Of a stretch of 64,000 bases of DNA, positions 1 through 10,862 are shown piece by piece. The notes below the pieces were generated by a model that was not told the DNA's origin, ran no database searches, and saw only the letters and a list, made by a program, of their open reading frames with translations. The DNA is taken from positions 4,366,001 through 4,430,000 of the forward strand of contig NC_070567.1 of assembly GCF_026914185.1 (NCBI RefSeq), written 5' to 3'. Source of the stretch: Puccinia triticina. Lineage: Eukaryota; Basidiomycota; Pucciniomycetes; Pucciniales; Pucciniaceae. Each line of letters opens with the position of its first letter. The stretch's first letter is position 1. The position numbers and the translations under genes are program-made.

Positions 1-1048
1 TGGTCAGAAATTATTGCAATCATCTCTGCAGGCAAATCCGCAGTAGATCACCCAACAATTGTTTCACGTGTTTTTCACCTAAAGATGAAGGCCTTAATGT
101 TTCAACTCCTCAAGATGGAGCGCTTGGGTAAAGTAGTTGCATTTGTTTGGTCATTGAATTTCAGAAGAGAGGCCTACCTCACCTCCACCTGATGATCACT
201 CTTGACTCCCACGACCACCCCTTTACCCCCAAAGAAGTTGATTTGATTGTTTTTGCCAAAATCCCTGAGGAATTTTACAAACCACGCTTCCACCAACTTG
301 TGACTCAGTTCATGCTCCATGGTCTGTGCGCAGGTCAACCCTGTTGGAATGGCAAACACTGCAAATCTGGTTATTCCAAACCCTTCACACCTTGCACAGT
401 CATCATCAACGGAGCTTATCCCGCATATTTGCGGCGCAATGAAGGAGTAACATTCACAAAACAGACAACCACATTCACAAATGGCAACGTTGTTCCTTAC
501 AACAAATTTTTGACACTCATGTTTGAATGTCATATCAACGTTGAAATTCCCGTCAACACAACAGCCATCAAATACCTTTACAAGTACATCACCAAAGGTC
601 ATGATAGGTCGTATATGACCATCGATGTTGCAAATTAAGTCCAAGCTTATATTGACGCTCGGTACATAAGTCCTCCCAAAGGTCAGTAGTTCACTTGTCC
701 ATTTTTCAAGTGACTTGTACACTGATCCTCTTTCTAGCTTGTTGGAGATTATTCAAGTTTCCACTTTCTGATTGATCACCTGCTGTAACCCGGCTTGCAA
801 TCCACAACGCGGGCGAGCATCTTGTGTACTTTGATTCAAACGAAGGCGCCGAAGGGCAAATCAAGTCGGGCAAAGCCTCCCAGACGAACCTCATTGAGTT
901 TTTCAAGCTAAACCAAAAAAACTCAGTTGGCGCAGAAGGTCGGCAAGCGCGTAGTTTGTTGTACAAAGAAATTCTGAGTTTCTTCTGGTGGCACAAGGGA
1001 AAAAAAGTGTGGTTTCCCTGCAAAACAAAATCTGAAGCAGTTGGCTGA
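1..1048 (+). pseudogene. Helitron Rep/helicase-like fragment, broken
   Basis: Remnant of the protein that moves Helitron rolling-circle transposons. The HUH nuclease signature is visible: a stretch ending in PHLHL (about 165-195) followed downstream by the Rep tyrosine motif YLYKYITKG (about 570-600). Codons 1-145 run in frame 1, the HUH part (from about 147) in frame 3, so there is a one-base frameshift near 145-150. An in-frame TAA at 636-638 interrupts a segment that continues as DARYISPPK. A third block (about 790-1048, frame 2, with VYFDSNEGA and NLIEFFKLN) matches the usual region after the Rep domain. The 5' end is outside the window and the helicase domain is absent. It is a truncated, frameshifted fossil. 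Family recognition rests on motif order only. Confidence 0.75.
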
Positions 1049-1122
1049 ATGTATGCCATATCATTTCTGGCTGGCAAATTTTTTTATTTACGTGTTCTGC
1101 TGTTACATTGCAAAGGGTCTTG

Positions 1123-1443
1123 TTTCTCAGAATGTTCATTACTGTTCAAACCAAGGGGGGGAAATTAGAGAGCAAAGTATGGCATACAACAAGAATGATG
1201 AAAAATGAAAATTTTTGAAACCATTGCCAATGATTTTTATTGGATAAAATAAATTGAGTCAAATTAGTGGTGATTTGGGCTACAGTCCCTGAGTTCAAAT
1301 GAAATTGGTTGATAACCCATCCACCCAAAAAATCATTGGCAATGGTTTCAAAAAATTTCATTTTTCATCATTCTTGTTGTATGCCATACTTTGCTCTCTA
1401 ATTTCCCCCCCTTGGTTTGAACAGTAATGAACATTCTGAGAAA
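1123..1443. repeat. long inverted repeat (foldback/hairpin element)
   Basis: Two arms of about 116 bases, 1123-1238 and 1328-1443, are nearly perfect reverse complements around an 89-base loop. Both contain a run of Gs or Cs and the segment AGAGAGCAAAGTATGGCATA or its complement. No clear target-site duplication was found. It could be a MITE-like element; transcribed, it would fold into one long hairpin. Confidence 0.85.
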
Positions 1444-1737
1444 TTTGCAAGAAATTGAAAAATTTCCACATTTTTCATTTTTTCATTTTTTTATTTTTAC
1501 TTTTTTTGATTTCATAATCATTCTTAGGAACTTATTTTCAACCCCTGTAGCCAATCTCATGACTTAACGGCTGTGGCCTGAGCTTCTGCATTCAAAAATG
1601 TGGTGCCAAAAACATTAGATGAACCACTGTACATTCCTTCATAGCTCTTGTAGTTATTACCAAATGCTCATCATTATTTCATCTTATACATAGTTACCTT
1701 TCATGTACACTCCTTGGTCATTGAACCTTCATCATTA

Positions 1738-2624
1738 GAGCATTCCCACCGCGGGCCCTATCTTTGGGTTGCTAAATGTCACGGCTTGGGGCTGCGCAGC
1801 AAGATTTAGCGCCTGAAACTGCTGCAGCATACACCGCTAGCCTCCATATGAGCCTCTAAAAATTGATGAAAGGCACATCCCCTGTCCCCCTGGTTCACTC
1901 CCCCGCCAACAACTCTCCTTCCGTCAGACTCGGACTCGCTGCTGTCTCCGCTGTTGGGTTCGTTTGCTTCAACAGACACTGGTGGGTGGTCCTCCTCAAT
2001 CGGCGGCATCTTGTTCGGAGGCTCCGGAGGCTCTTGATTTTTCTTTTTGACAGCTTTCTTGGGTCTTGGTTTCACAGTTTTCTTTCTAGCATTCTTTGGG
2101 TTCGGACCGGCAACTACAAAAAGAAAAATAAGTAAAAGTTAAAAGAAGATCAAGTACTCGACTGACCATCTGGCAACGGGATGCTTCTCTTCCTCGAGTC
2201 ATTCTGTGGAGCGGAGAGTACATCTATTTCCATCAGGTCTGCAAGAAGCAAAAAAAATCAATAAAAACTTTGAACTCTGCAGAAGAAACTAGTCAAAATC
2301 TCACCGTCAGTGCTTGGCATGAGCGCTTCAAGCGCCGGGTCAAGAGGGATGTTGTCCATGGTCGGATACTGATATCAAAGGATATCGGGGGTTGAGATCA
2401 AATGGGTTGGGTTGGAGTTTCACTGTCTCTGGCATGTGACAGTAGGTTTTGACCAGGAGGGAGAGTCCCTAGGAGAGTCCCTACGAGTCCCTACATGTGG
2501 GGACTCGGGCACGAAATTTAGGGCCGGCCTTAAATTTAAGACGTATTTAGCGCCCGCGGTGGGTCGCGTTGGGTCGGTAAATCCCAAATAGGGACCCAAT
2601 TTAGGGCCCGCGGTGGGAATGCTC
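1738..2624. mobile_element. non-autonomous PIF/Harbinger-like TIR element
   Basis: Terminal inverted repeats begin GAGCATTCCCACCGCGGGCC at the left and end with the complement at the right. Flanking copies of TTA (1735-1737 and 2625-2627) form a 3-base target-site duplication, as is usual for PIF/Harbinger. The related LTR copy at 45251-45870 has the uninterrupted site (complement of CATCATTACTGCTC), which proves insertion and fixes both ends. No DDE transposase is encoded; the only gene-like content is a small minus-strand spliced reading frame. Confidence 0.85.
1806..2359 (-). CDS. small spliced acidic/basic protein inside the Harbinger-like element
   Basis: Three exons join in phase on the minus strand: 2359-2305, 2238-2167 and 2113-1806, with GT-AG introns, giving 144 residues. 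The product starts MDNIPLDPALEAL, has a lysine-rich block (KPRPKKAVKKK) and then a serine/glutamate-rich tract (SGDSSESESDG). No catalytic domain is seen. Its position within the TIRs suggests the N-terminal part of the accessory DNA-binding protein that Harbinger elements often carry, or a captured host gene fragment. The end may be truncated because the last residues lie close to the terminal repeat. The exon structure is well supported; the function is not. Confidence 0.5.
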
Positions 2625-3465
2625 TTACTGCTCATCTTCATATATTGTTACTATGTGCTCATCATGTATCACCCCCCTGTAGTACTTCTCACATATATAA
2701 ACACCCCTCTAGATGTTGTATCCATCATGCACTTTCACCCACTACAATTTGTATGCACCCCTCCCCCCATACTCTCTGTAACACCTTTACACACCTCACT
2801 TAGATAACATTTCACCCCTCAGAAATATATCCTCCAGAATATATCTCATTACCCATCTCAGAGTGACTCCCCAACAGCTTCTGCTTTTCTCCCCATCTCA
2901 CTTCTCCTCTCTCACTCAGTAGTATTGATACACCTCAAACCCATCAGTGTTAAAGCCATCTAATTCAAAGAGAACCATCAGCCACACCTTTTTCTTTTTC
3001 TTAGTGTAACCCTCTCTCCATCAGCATTAGTCCAGAGGGCAGCCTCAACAGCACCTGTAGCCTCTTCTACATTATTAGTAGTGTAGTTGACTATTTCCCC
3101 TCACAGCTCTTTCCCAATCTTTTAGGAGTTCCACAAGTGGTGTCCCAACAGTGGCCTGATTACTTTTAGATTTTAGTCCTAGTTACCTTTTTCACTACCA
3201 GTTTATATTCCTATCTCCTACACAAATCCCTTCCATTCCATCCCTCTTCAAGTGCAGAAACCATAAAAACTACAAAAAAACATATTTCCTACCATAAGTC
3301 ATTCATTTGAATTCTTCCCTCTTTTCCCACCTTAAACCAGTCACTCCTTCAACCCTTTTTTCACAAAAAAAAAAGAAAATCCTCAACTTCACTCTTCTGG
3401 AAAGGCTCTCATTTATCCCAACCATCCAGCTGGACTACTTCATTCCTCTATAGTTACCCTTCAAC

Positions 3466-4620
3466 ATGTCTGAACACTCCCAAGATACTGCTCATCCTAT
3501 CAAAAACAACCTAGGAGAGACTTTCAGCAACAACAACCGCATCCCAACTGCTCCAGAAGATACCAAAACTCACCCTACTGGACCAGCCAATCCTCTTCCT
3601 GAAGATCCAGCTCCAATCAATCCTTTACCCCAACCTACCAACACCTTCAATCAGTACAGAGGCAGCACTGGCCCCAACAATCCTCAGTTTCAACCCACCA
3701 ATGCCTTCAATCAGTACAGGGACAACATACCTGAACCTTCTGAAAGCTCTCACCTAGGACTCACCTCCAGCCCCATCTGTATCTTCCAAGAATTCTGTGG
3801 TCTACTTTTTGGAGAAGGAAACCAGGATGCCAGCCTACAAAGGACCAATCAAAGGAGTCAAAATCAAGCCCTTGGACAAAGAACTCTGCTTTGATGGAAC
3901 CAACCTCACCATTGAAAAATTTATTAACAGGTATGAAAATGTAGGATCAACTGATGGAGCTTCTTCTATAGATTTGGTCAGACAGTTTGTTTTTTTTCTT
4001 ACAAGGAAGAAGTGGAACAAATGGAGGCTTACAGGAACCAGAACGGGGATGACCTCAAGAAGCAACTACTGGACAGATATGGATCCCCACTCTCTTTGGT
4101 CAGATATACTAGGAGGGACCTCACTCAATTGGTCAACAACTCAATCCAGGCTGGAGGAATCAAAACTTCAGAAGAATTCATGTTGTTCAACAATAAATAT
4201 TTAGTCATTACTAATTACCTCTTAAGAATGAAACAGTGCTCCCACCTGGAGGAATTCAGAGAATTCCTATTGGATGCCCTTAGCCCAGAACTGGAATAAG
4301 CTGTCACCAAGGAACTCATCAAGTGCAATTAAATGCTGGCCTCAGAGGATGCAGGAATGATTCCACCCCCAACTGCAACCATCTGCTCCTTCATAGTCAG
4401 AGAAGTACATTCAGCATCAGTCATGGAAAGGAGAAAACTCTTCAAAATGGCTCTTCCCCAGGATCAAAACGACTCAACTCTTCCAGTGACCAAGGCCCCT
4501 CCTTCCACCTCTCAACCCATGGCTCCTCCTTCCAGGTTTCAACCTCAGACTACCATCTCCCAGGCCCCTAAATCTACAGACCCTATTCCTTTCCTACATA
4601 TAAAACTTACTTCATACATA
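3466..4620 (+). pseudogene. Ty3/Gypsy gag remnant with frameshifts and stops
   Basis: Gag-like protein of a plus-strand Gypsy element. The reading runs frame 1 (3466 to about 3785, proline/asparagine rich), frame 2 (about 3785-4000, containing GPIKGVKIKPLDKEL and FINRYENVG) and frame 1 again (about 4000-4620, containing KKQLLDRYG and ASVMERRKL). In-frame stops occur at 4297-4299 and 4330-4332. The block PIKGV...LDKEL with ENVGSTDGAS is the conserved capsid region of a Gypsy family I associate with rust genomes. No protease, reverse transcriptase or integrase follows, so the element is truncated as well as decayed. Confidence 0.7.
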
Positions 4621-4644
4621 TAAATTCTGGTCACCTTTCCCCTG

Positions 4645-4692
4645 CCTTGGACTCTGGACCCCTTGGAATCTGGACCCCTTGGACTCTGGACC
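4645..4692. repeat. 16-base tandem repeat, three copies
   Basis: The unit CCTTGGACTCTGGACC occurs at 4645-4660, 4661-4676 (one change) and 4677-4692, directly downstream of the gag remnant. Confidence 0.9.
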
Positions 4693-4699
4693 CCATATA

Positions 4700-5137
4700 A
4701 AATCTTCTTCTAGGAATTCTGGACTTTCTTCTCAAGCATTCAACCCTCTTCAAGTCACATGGCCACATTGGATTTCTGGACTTCTTTGGAAAGCAGTAGA
4801 TATTCTTTCTGTTAAATATATAATACCACAACTCTTCATTCTGGATTATCATTAGGGGGGTTCACGATTGGATTTTTGGCTCCTGGTGACCCCATAAAAT
4901 CTTCCTTGCTGGTGCACATTTGGGCCATAAAATTACCACCAGAAATGGTAAAACTTTGCTGGTCATCCAACCGGGACCAGCAAAATTTTATGGCACCCCT
5001 TCCAATGACCGGTCAATACCATTCATCACCTGGAATGCATCCAATGGCTGGTCAACACGGGTCATTGGGTCAGGTACACACTCAACTCTTCCCCAACACC
5101 GGTGATCGGACACACGCACACACCCCACTCAATGACC
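4700..5137. other. no gene recognised
   Basis: Low-complexity flank of the gag remnant, then DNA with several GGTCAA/TTGACC-type words around 4960-5070. Open frames here have no recognisable motif. It may include the badly decayed 5' part of the hAT remnant that becomes readable at about 5138. Confidence 0.5.
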
Positions 5138-5171
5138 TATGTCAACTTGGATTGGGAGTATACGGTCCAAC

Positions 5172-6028
5172 CAACAGTGGGCCGCTATGCTAAACTACAC
5201 TATTTTAGCCCTAACGTTTAGCGTAGCGGCAAAAAGCGCTGGCCTCTTTTGAATAGAGTTAGTGCGCTGTTAGCAACAATGGGAAGTTACTTACGTTAGG
5301 TTATCCAGCGGGATTTTTGTAACATAACTTCCCACCGTTACCAGATAACGCGTTATCGTTATCTGGTGAAATATTCCTGCGCTATTTTGGATAACGTAAC
5401 AGAGGCGAATTTCCGCCTTGATGCCGCAAAAAATAACGCCGATAACGCGCTAACCACGTTATCTGGCGTAAAAGCACCGTAAAATAGGCAAAAAACCCGC
5501 GTTATCCGCACGTTATCCTCCTCAGATTGCGGGGGATAACGTAACGGGTCTAAGAAAACAGAAAAAAAATCAAAAAATAACGTGACTAAAACAATGCTGC
5601 CGTTAGCGCAATGATAACGGCACCAATTTAGTTACGTTATCCGTTACTTTTTGTTACGGATAACGTAACTTCCCATTGTTGCTGTTAGCGCAGCGTACGC
5701 CAATTTTTGTTGAGAGTTAGCGCTAAACTACAGCTGCTACGCTGTGCTAATTTGCGCTAAGGCGCTTGTAGCGGAAAAAAGGCCTTTTTTGCCTCAAAAA
5801 GTGCTGTAGCGCAGCGTAGCACGCTCTTTTGCGCCCTGCGTGCTTAGCGTTAGCGCCATTGCGTGAATCCGCGCCAACGCTACGCTAAAAGCTAAAATAG
5901 ATTTGCACCCTATGCGCGTAGCGTTAGCACAGATGCGCACAATTGCGCTAACACTACGATAAAAAATAGTGCATTTGTGCTGTGCTACGCTACGCTAACA
6001 GCTATGGTAGCGTAGCTGACCCACTGTA
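5172..6028. mobile_element. hAT-like MITE inserted in hAT coding sequence
   Basis: Terminal repeats CAACAGTGGGCCGCTA (left) and the complement of GTACAGTGGGTCAGCTA (right). The flanks GTCCAAC and CTCCAAC look like a short target-site duplication with one change. The interior is filled with TTAGCG/GCTAAC words and holds a second nested element (5274-5681). Removing it restores the hAT reading frame between WEYTVQ and HLTLK. Confidence 0.75.
5274..5681. mobile_element. nested 408-bp MITE, TIR CAACAATGGGAAGTTAC
   Basis: Inverted ends CAACAATGGGAAGTTAC and GTAACTTCCCATTGTTG, flanked on both sides by the exact direct repeat CTGTTAG (5267-5273, 5682-5688). The interior is rich in GATAACG/CGTTATC words. 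Size and ends match the elements at 6625-7025 and 48147-48557, so the three form one family. It lies inside the MITE 5172-6028. Confidence 0.85.
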
Positions 6029-6624
6029 CTCCAACACTTGACCCTCAAGATGATCCCATGGAAACATCTTGGAAGTTTGCTTGCACACCCAATAGCGAGC
6101 ATCCTCAGCAAGAAAAACTGTACCAAAAAATATTGGCACAGACCACCGACTCCGGATCCAACAATAACACCATGGCAGAGGAAATGTCTCCTTACTTTGC
6201 TCCAACAAGCCACCAAATACAGACTTGTGGGATCCAATGACAATGCACATCCGGTGCTTTTTTCACAAGCTGGCATTCATAGTCAATGCCGGTCTTGCAT
6301 CCTTGTTGCTAAAGACCCTGCCTCCCGCCAAAGCCAAGGAGTCAGTCCTGGGATTTTTCCCTGTTCTGGGCAGAATTGGTGAGGAAAATGAGGACACCAA
6401 TCTTAACGCCGCTCATTTAGGTGATTCTTCCAATCCAAATGCCGCCATAAATCTGTGTGGCAATGATTGCGCTGCCTCTGAAGATGATTAAGGTAATGTC
6501 GATTATCAGCTCACAGGATTGGAAACTAGCAATTAAGAAAATGAGAAAGACAAACCTCTTGGCTGAAGCTATGCAGTGTGAGACACTTGTGCTTGCCACA
6601 ATCCTTCATCCGTGCTACCGGATG

Positions 6625-7025
6625 CAACAGTGGGTAGTTACGGTACAGTTATGGGTAACGTACCAATATTGTAACGGTTTTTCTCTTGTTACCGTTACCA
6701 TTCACCGTAACGGGAGTGTGTTTACGTTACAATATTGCACACCCAGGATGTTTGACATTTGACATACGTTACAATATCTGCCCGCACTGAGGGGCAAATA
6801 TTGGACTACATATGATCCAGAGGGGGCTATTTGCCCCTCTTTATCTTGTTAACCGGTGGTTAAAGTGTTACGCTACTAGTAATGCAAGTAACACACCAAA
6901 AAAATCAGGCCCGGGGTTACAACTGGTTGTTACTAGTAGCGCTAACGCCTGAGCGCAGTAACGGCAAGTGTTACGCTACGCAGATAACGGTGGTTATTGT
7001 CGTGTATTGTAACTACCCACCGCTG
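6625..7025. mobile_element. 401-bp MITE, TIR CAACAGTGGGTAGTTAC
   Basis: Ends CAACAGTGGGTAGTTAC and GTAACTACCCACCGCTG, flanked by CCGGATG and CTGGATG (6618-6624, 7026-7032; one change). The interior includes a block AGGGGGC(T/C)ATTTGCCCC shared with the copy at 48147-48557. It is inserted in the hAT remnant between CYRM and HIFDLAFG; removal restores the frame. Confidence 0.85.
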
Positions 7026-7190
7026 CTGGATGCATATCTTTGACCTAGCTTTTGGATCTGAAAGTGCTCAGCTTCAATTGAACTCTTCAATCGCCGATAC
7101 CGCGACTTCAAGCCCAAACCAGCCCACTCAACAGTGGACGTTCCTGAAGCTAAAATCCCACTTTCTTAAATCCACAGAATCCTAGACTCT

Positions 7191-8305
7191 TGGATCTAAG
7201 TTTTGGGGTGTTTTTTTTTACAAAGCTACAACAAAAAATAGCACACACAACAATTAAACACAGGCACAAGTTGAAAATCCCCAAAGACCCAAAGGCCCCA
7301 TGGATGACCCTCCAGCTGTGCCGCAGCAACAAGCAAAAGTGGGCCGGTTGTTAGATTCCAGGAAGGCCCTAATCAAGTGATTAGTGGGCTCCCAGGGAGG
7401 GGGTAGGACGAAACCGGAGCCCCTGGGGGGACAACCTCATGGAACAGCACTCCTTAAATAAGTTTTCCGGAGGATCCCCCACGAGCACTTGACCCCAGCC
7501 ACATCCGCTTGTCTCCAATGCCCTGCTATTACTGCTCCCCAATCACCCGCCACCACCAACCATACACCCGTTCCCACTGCCTTGGGCGGTATTGCTCGCC
7601 ACTGTAACCGTTGCGCATGTTCCATTGCATTTACAAAACCGCCACCGCCACTGTTGTCATCTTGTACAAGCTTAACAGCTCTTACCAAGGCACCACATCA
7701 AGCTCGTCATCCCATTGCTGGGCCAACCCCGCGCCACAACCATCACTTGCATAACCTGCCTACCTCAGCCTGTGCAAAGGTCTACATATCAACGCGCTCG
7801 GGTGGTAACCTCCGTGCAATACACACAAATCCAACAATTATATTTATGTACATGTGTATCTGATTTGGACATGGTCACCAGATTTATAAGCTACCCAGGC
7901 CCGGCTGGCCAAGAACTCACAAGGCCGACTCATTCGAGGCCCCGATCCAGTCAAATATACATATTGGATTTCAGAGTGCTGCTTGCCATGCACGCACTTC
8001 CTTCCTGCCTCAGTTCGCCAGTCTTACCGAGCAGCTTAGCTCATCCGTCCAACCTGACCACCCACCCACAAGCCAAGCGCCCGACACCATCCCCCTAGAA
8101 TGCACTGGCTTTCCCCAACCCTCCTTCTTCTTTGGACCCTCCGCGCTTGAGTAACCAACAACCAAGGATGGTGTGTCACAGTCTCAGAAAGACGCTCGCG
8201 ACCAAACGCACGCAGATTGACCAAGAATGCCAAGCGTGGATAGCCTTCAAGGGAGATTATACAACGATGGTAGCGTGCAATATCCTTGATGAGAAGTAAA
8301 AACAG
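7191..8305. other. unassigned insert in the hAT remnant
   Basis: Between the hAT segments ending near 7190 and starting at 10247 lies about 3 kb of foreign sequence. 7345-7440 begins TGTTAGATTCCAGG, which looks like an LTR start, but no second copy is in the window. 7440-8100 is GC-richer with proline/threonine-rich open frames and no known domain. Confidence 0.4.
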
Positions 8306-9064
8306 GTGAGCAATTCAGGACCGTTTATGGCACGTCATATGTATACACAGCAGCAGGAGCGGCAGTCTCATCGGTGTGTTTACAGGCTTCCGCATTGGCC
8401 CGTCACACTCCGACCGTTCCCATCAAGCCCTTCTTGGCCCGGGAGGAGGAAACGTTCATGTTCGGCTAAGCAGAAGAGAGTCGAGCCAACTGGCCCCAAC
8501 GACTGGAAGAGCACAGGCGATTCGGCGAAGCAGGAGCCGAGCACGAAGCACCAATCGAGAGCCGTCCAAGTCGCTAGATCGCGTCTAGCCCGTGTTGACG
8601 AAGGGCGTGCACTCACCATCTCCACGGAAGACGCAGCAGAAGACAAGGCGCCATGCCATCACTCGCCGCACAGGGACGGCCCATCTTCGCACCAGGTCAC
8701 ACCACGACTGCACAAGCATCTCCGCCCCGAAGCAGGCGCACTGACGACCCCGCAGAGTGCTTCCCGCCAAGGATCCGCGCGGGCGGTCCTCCCTGCGCCC
8801 GAATGGATGTGGTACTCCGACAGCAAGGCACACCATTCCAAGCAGGTCTTCAGCAACCTTCCTCCAGCTAAGAGCTCCTCCCTTGGCCCCCCGCCTAAGA
8901 AGCTGGACTCTCAAGACTCAACCGTCCTGAAATTCTTCAATGACTCCTCCAAGGCCGCAAGAGGACTCGCTGTTGGGAAGGAAGGACCTCTTGACATCAA
9001 AAAACAAAGCTCTGGAAGAAGAAGAGGAACCCGGTCAGGGCCCCATAATAGTACTTCAGACTGA
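8306..9064 (+). CDS. hypothetical GC-rich open reading frame
   Basis: A 252-codon open frame; the first codon is GTG, and the first ATG is about seven codons in. The product is basic, rich in serine, proline, lysine and arginine, with no recognisable domain, signal peptide or transmembrane segment. Other long frames run through the same GC-rich stretch on both strands, so openness alone is weak evidence. Two overlapping frames continue downstream (8940-9275, with a glutamate run; and 9170-9415, with CDCNHCANV). The segment lies inside the insert that interrupts the hAT remnant, so it may be part of an unidentified mobile element. I do not recognise it. Confidence 0.25.
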   Translation: MSNSGPFMARHMYTQQQERQSHRCVYRLPHWPVTLRPFPSSPSWPGRRKRSCSAKQKRVEPTGPNDWKSTGDSAKQEPSTKHQSRAVQVARSRLARVDEGRALTISTEDAAEDKAPCHHSPHRDGPSSHQVTPRLHKHLRPEAGALTTPQSASRQGSARAVLPAPEWMWYSDSKAHHSKQVFSNLPPAKSSSLGPPPKKLDSQDSTVLKFFNDSSKAARGLAVGKEGPLDIKKQSSGRRRGTRSGPHNSTSD

Positions 9065-9415
9065 TGACAACGAAGGAATGGGAACACAAGTGGTCAGCTC
9101 TCCGGACCAAGCAGGAGAGTGGTGGCATGTGCCTGCAGCCAGACGGAAGAGTTCCCGTGACAGCGCAAGGTGCATTCAAAGCGTCAGATCTTCCTGCGCC
9201 TGCCCCTTGATGGGTGCCCTTGGCTCGGGCTGTGGCGCCCTGCTGGTCCAGTTCAAGATGGAAAAGCCTACATAAACGGGGTTGCATACATTTTTGACAA
9301 GGTTGCACGGGAAGGTGGTGCACAAGCAGATTATGGGTGTGACTGCAACCACTGTGCCAATGTGATTCTTCCCCCCAATGTGATACCCAAGCTGGAGGCA
9401 ATCTCTGAATCTTGA

Positions 9416-10246
9416 GTATTTGTTTAGTATTATGAGCAGGCGGCGAAGGACCTTGATTGTGTTGGCGCCGAGCGCAACCCGGTCTCCCGCCACCAGCAGC
9501 ATATCTCACTTCAACCTACCGGGGGACTGGTGGGTTCTTAGTATTGTAATATTGGCTGGAGAGAAGCTTGTGTCCTTGTTTCTTTTTGATCTCCTCTTGT
9601 CTTGTGCTATGTGAAGGTAGTTGGGCCTCCCTGATACCCAACGGGTTGAGGAGGTCAACCCCAAGGGGAAAAAAAGAAGCTAAGGTGGGGTCATTGACAA
9701 ATATCCAACCCCATAGAATTTTCAAGTGCTTAAGCAGGGAATACTCTGTGTACTACCAAGACATCCTTCACCTTACACTCTGTTTTAACCTGGCCATTGA
9801 TGATCTTCCTCTCCAAAAATCTGATGATTTATACATAATTTTGTGTCCAAACTGGGAATTTATGAAAAATGTGAGACTTGAGAGACTCAGTCATCCAGAA
9901 TTTCTGACATTTGTAAGGGTGCCACAAAATTGAAGTTGTGGGTTATTTGACAATAGTGATAAAAGTACTGTAGATGCCCACTTACAATGAAATCATTCAC
10001 TAATTTGTTTTTGAGTGTAAATTAGGCATAAATGTTGATTGAAGCATGACCAATTTTATTGTTTTGCTCCCTAAAGAAAATATAGTCATATCATGCTTGT
10101 GGGTATTCATTAATTCCATGAGGTGGTGTGTTCTTGGAGGAGCTATGCTTGCAGGTTGGGACTGGAAACCATTGAACCTGGATGAGAGAGTAACAGGAAT
10201 CTGAATTTGCAGCGGCGAAGCCGCCTTGGCCTCTAGTATCCGTTAT
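9416..10246. other. no gene recognised
   Basis: Right part of the unidentified insert. It contains scattered short frames (for example 9568-9933) without recognisable motifs. Confidence 0.4.
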
Positions 10247-10625
10247 AGAAGAATTGTTGTATGCTGAGCCAGACTCTCTCATGGCTTGGCTTGCATCACA
10301 AATGACTCAGCAGCAGCAAACAACTCCACACAAAGACCAAGTCAAAACTTACCTCAGGACTGACCTTTTCTTCACCCGCAAGGAAATTCAAGACAAATCC
10401 ACCCCCTTGAAGTGGTGGAAGGAGGGCATACCTTGGTTGCACGGCGAGCTCATGCGCAGTTGAAGGGCTTTTCTCAGCTGCTTCCAATGTCTGCAGCAGC
10501 AGGTGGGGTGGCTTACTCCCATCAACAATGTCTCACTGCGTTAGCAGCCTGATGTGGTTACGAGAGCAGGTCCCTCTTACCGGCAATTTTGAAGCGGTAG
10601 GGGAAGGAAGCTTTAGCAGCTCTGG
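10247..10625 (+). pseudogene. hAT transposase C-terminal dimerisation region, broken
   Basis: The segment first reads STPLKWWKEG (about 10400-10430), then in a shifted frame (about 10455-10625) reads CAVEGLFSAASNVCSS and SHCVSSLMWLREQVPL, ending in TAA. This is the C-terminal dimerisation domain of hAT transposases (WW..., ASVER-FSAA...). The residue just before FSAA is L where R/T is common. A frameshift near 10450 and the lost spacing to WW make it non-functional. It is the distal part of the remnant at 5138-7190. Confidence 0.7.
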
Positions 10626-10639
10626 TGCCTAAATCTTTA

Positions 10640-10862
10640 TAATTAGATACATATGTTTGTTACCAGTAACAAGTAACGGGCCCTGAGCCCACTATTGTAA
10701 CGTAAAAAATAACTTCTGTCTGCCGTAATAAAACAACGTAACGCGCGCGCAAAAAAAAAGTGAGAAGTCAGAAGTACCGGTAACGCGCTGACGTTACTGA
10801 TAACGGCAACAGTAACGCATGATATGTTACTGGTACAATACCATTACTGTCATTGTAGTGGT
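10640..10862. repeat. TAACG-rich imperfect inverted repeat
   Basis: GTTACCAGTAACA near the left end pairs with TGTTACTGGTAC near the right; the interior is full of GTAACG/CGTTAC words like the MITEs at 5274 and 6625. Probably a degraded member of the same kind of element. No target duplication found. Confidence 0.5.

Larger units (their letters stand above)
1600..3155 (+). repeat. Gypsy LTR/leader segment, split by a DNA transposon
   Basis: Outside 1738-2624, this segment matches in inverted orientation the stretch 45251-45870, including the shared end TAGGAGTTCCACA at about 3143-3155. It is followed at about 3158 by TGGTGTCCCAACAGTGG, a possible primer-binding site, and then by a gag-like reading frame, so it is read as the 5' LTR or leader of a plus-strand Gypsy element. 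The left boundary is uncertain; TGTAGCC at about 1546 is one candidate start. No coding potential is seen in 2640-3465. Confidence 0.6.
5138..7190 (+). pseudogene. hAT transposase remnant, central part, split by MITEs
   Basis: Pieces of one hAT transposase read through when the inserted elements are skipped: MTYVNLDWEYTVQ (5138-5171), then HLTLKMIPWKHLGSLL (from 6029), TTDSGSNNNTMAEEM (about 6140-6185), LPPAKAKESVLGFFPVLG (about 6322-6375), LATILHPCYRM (6592-6624), then HIFDLAFGSESAQ (from 7033). These are hallmark hAT core motifs, also present in the intact hAT at 37372-40606. In-frame stops (for example near 6238) and frameshifts show it is dead. Each MITE junction restores the frame after removal of the element and one target-site copy. 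The C-terminal end is at 10247-10625. Confidence 0.75.
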
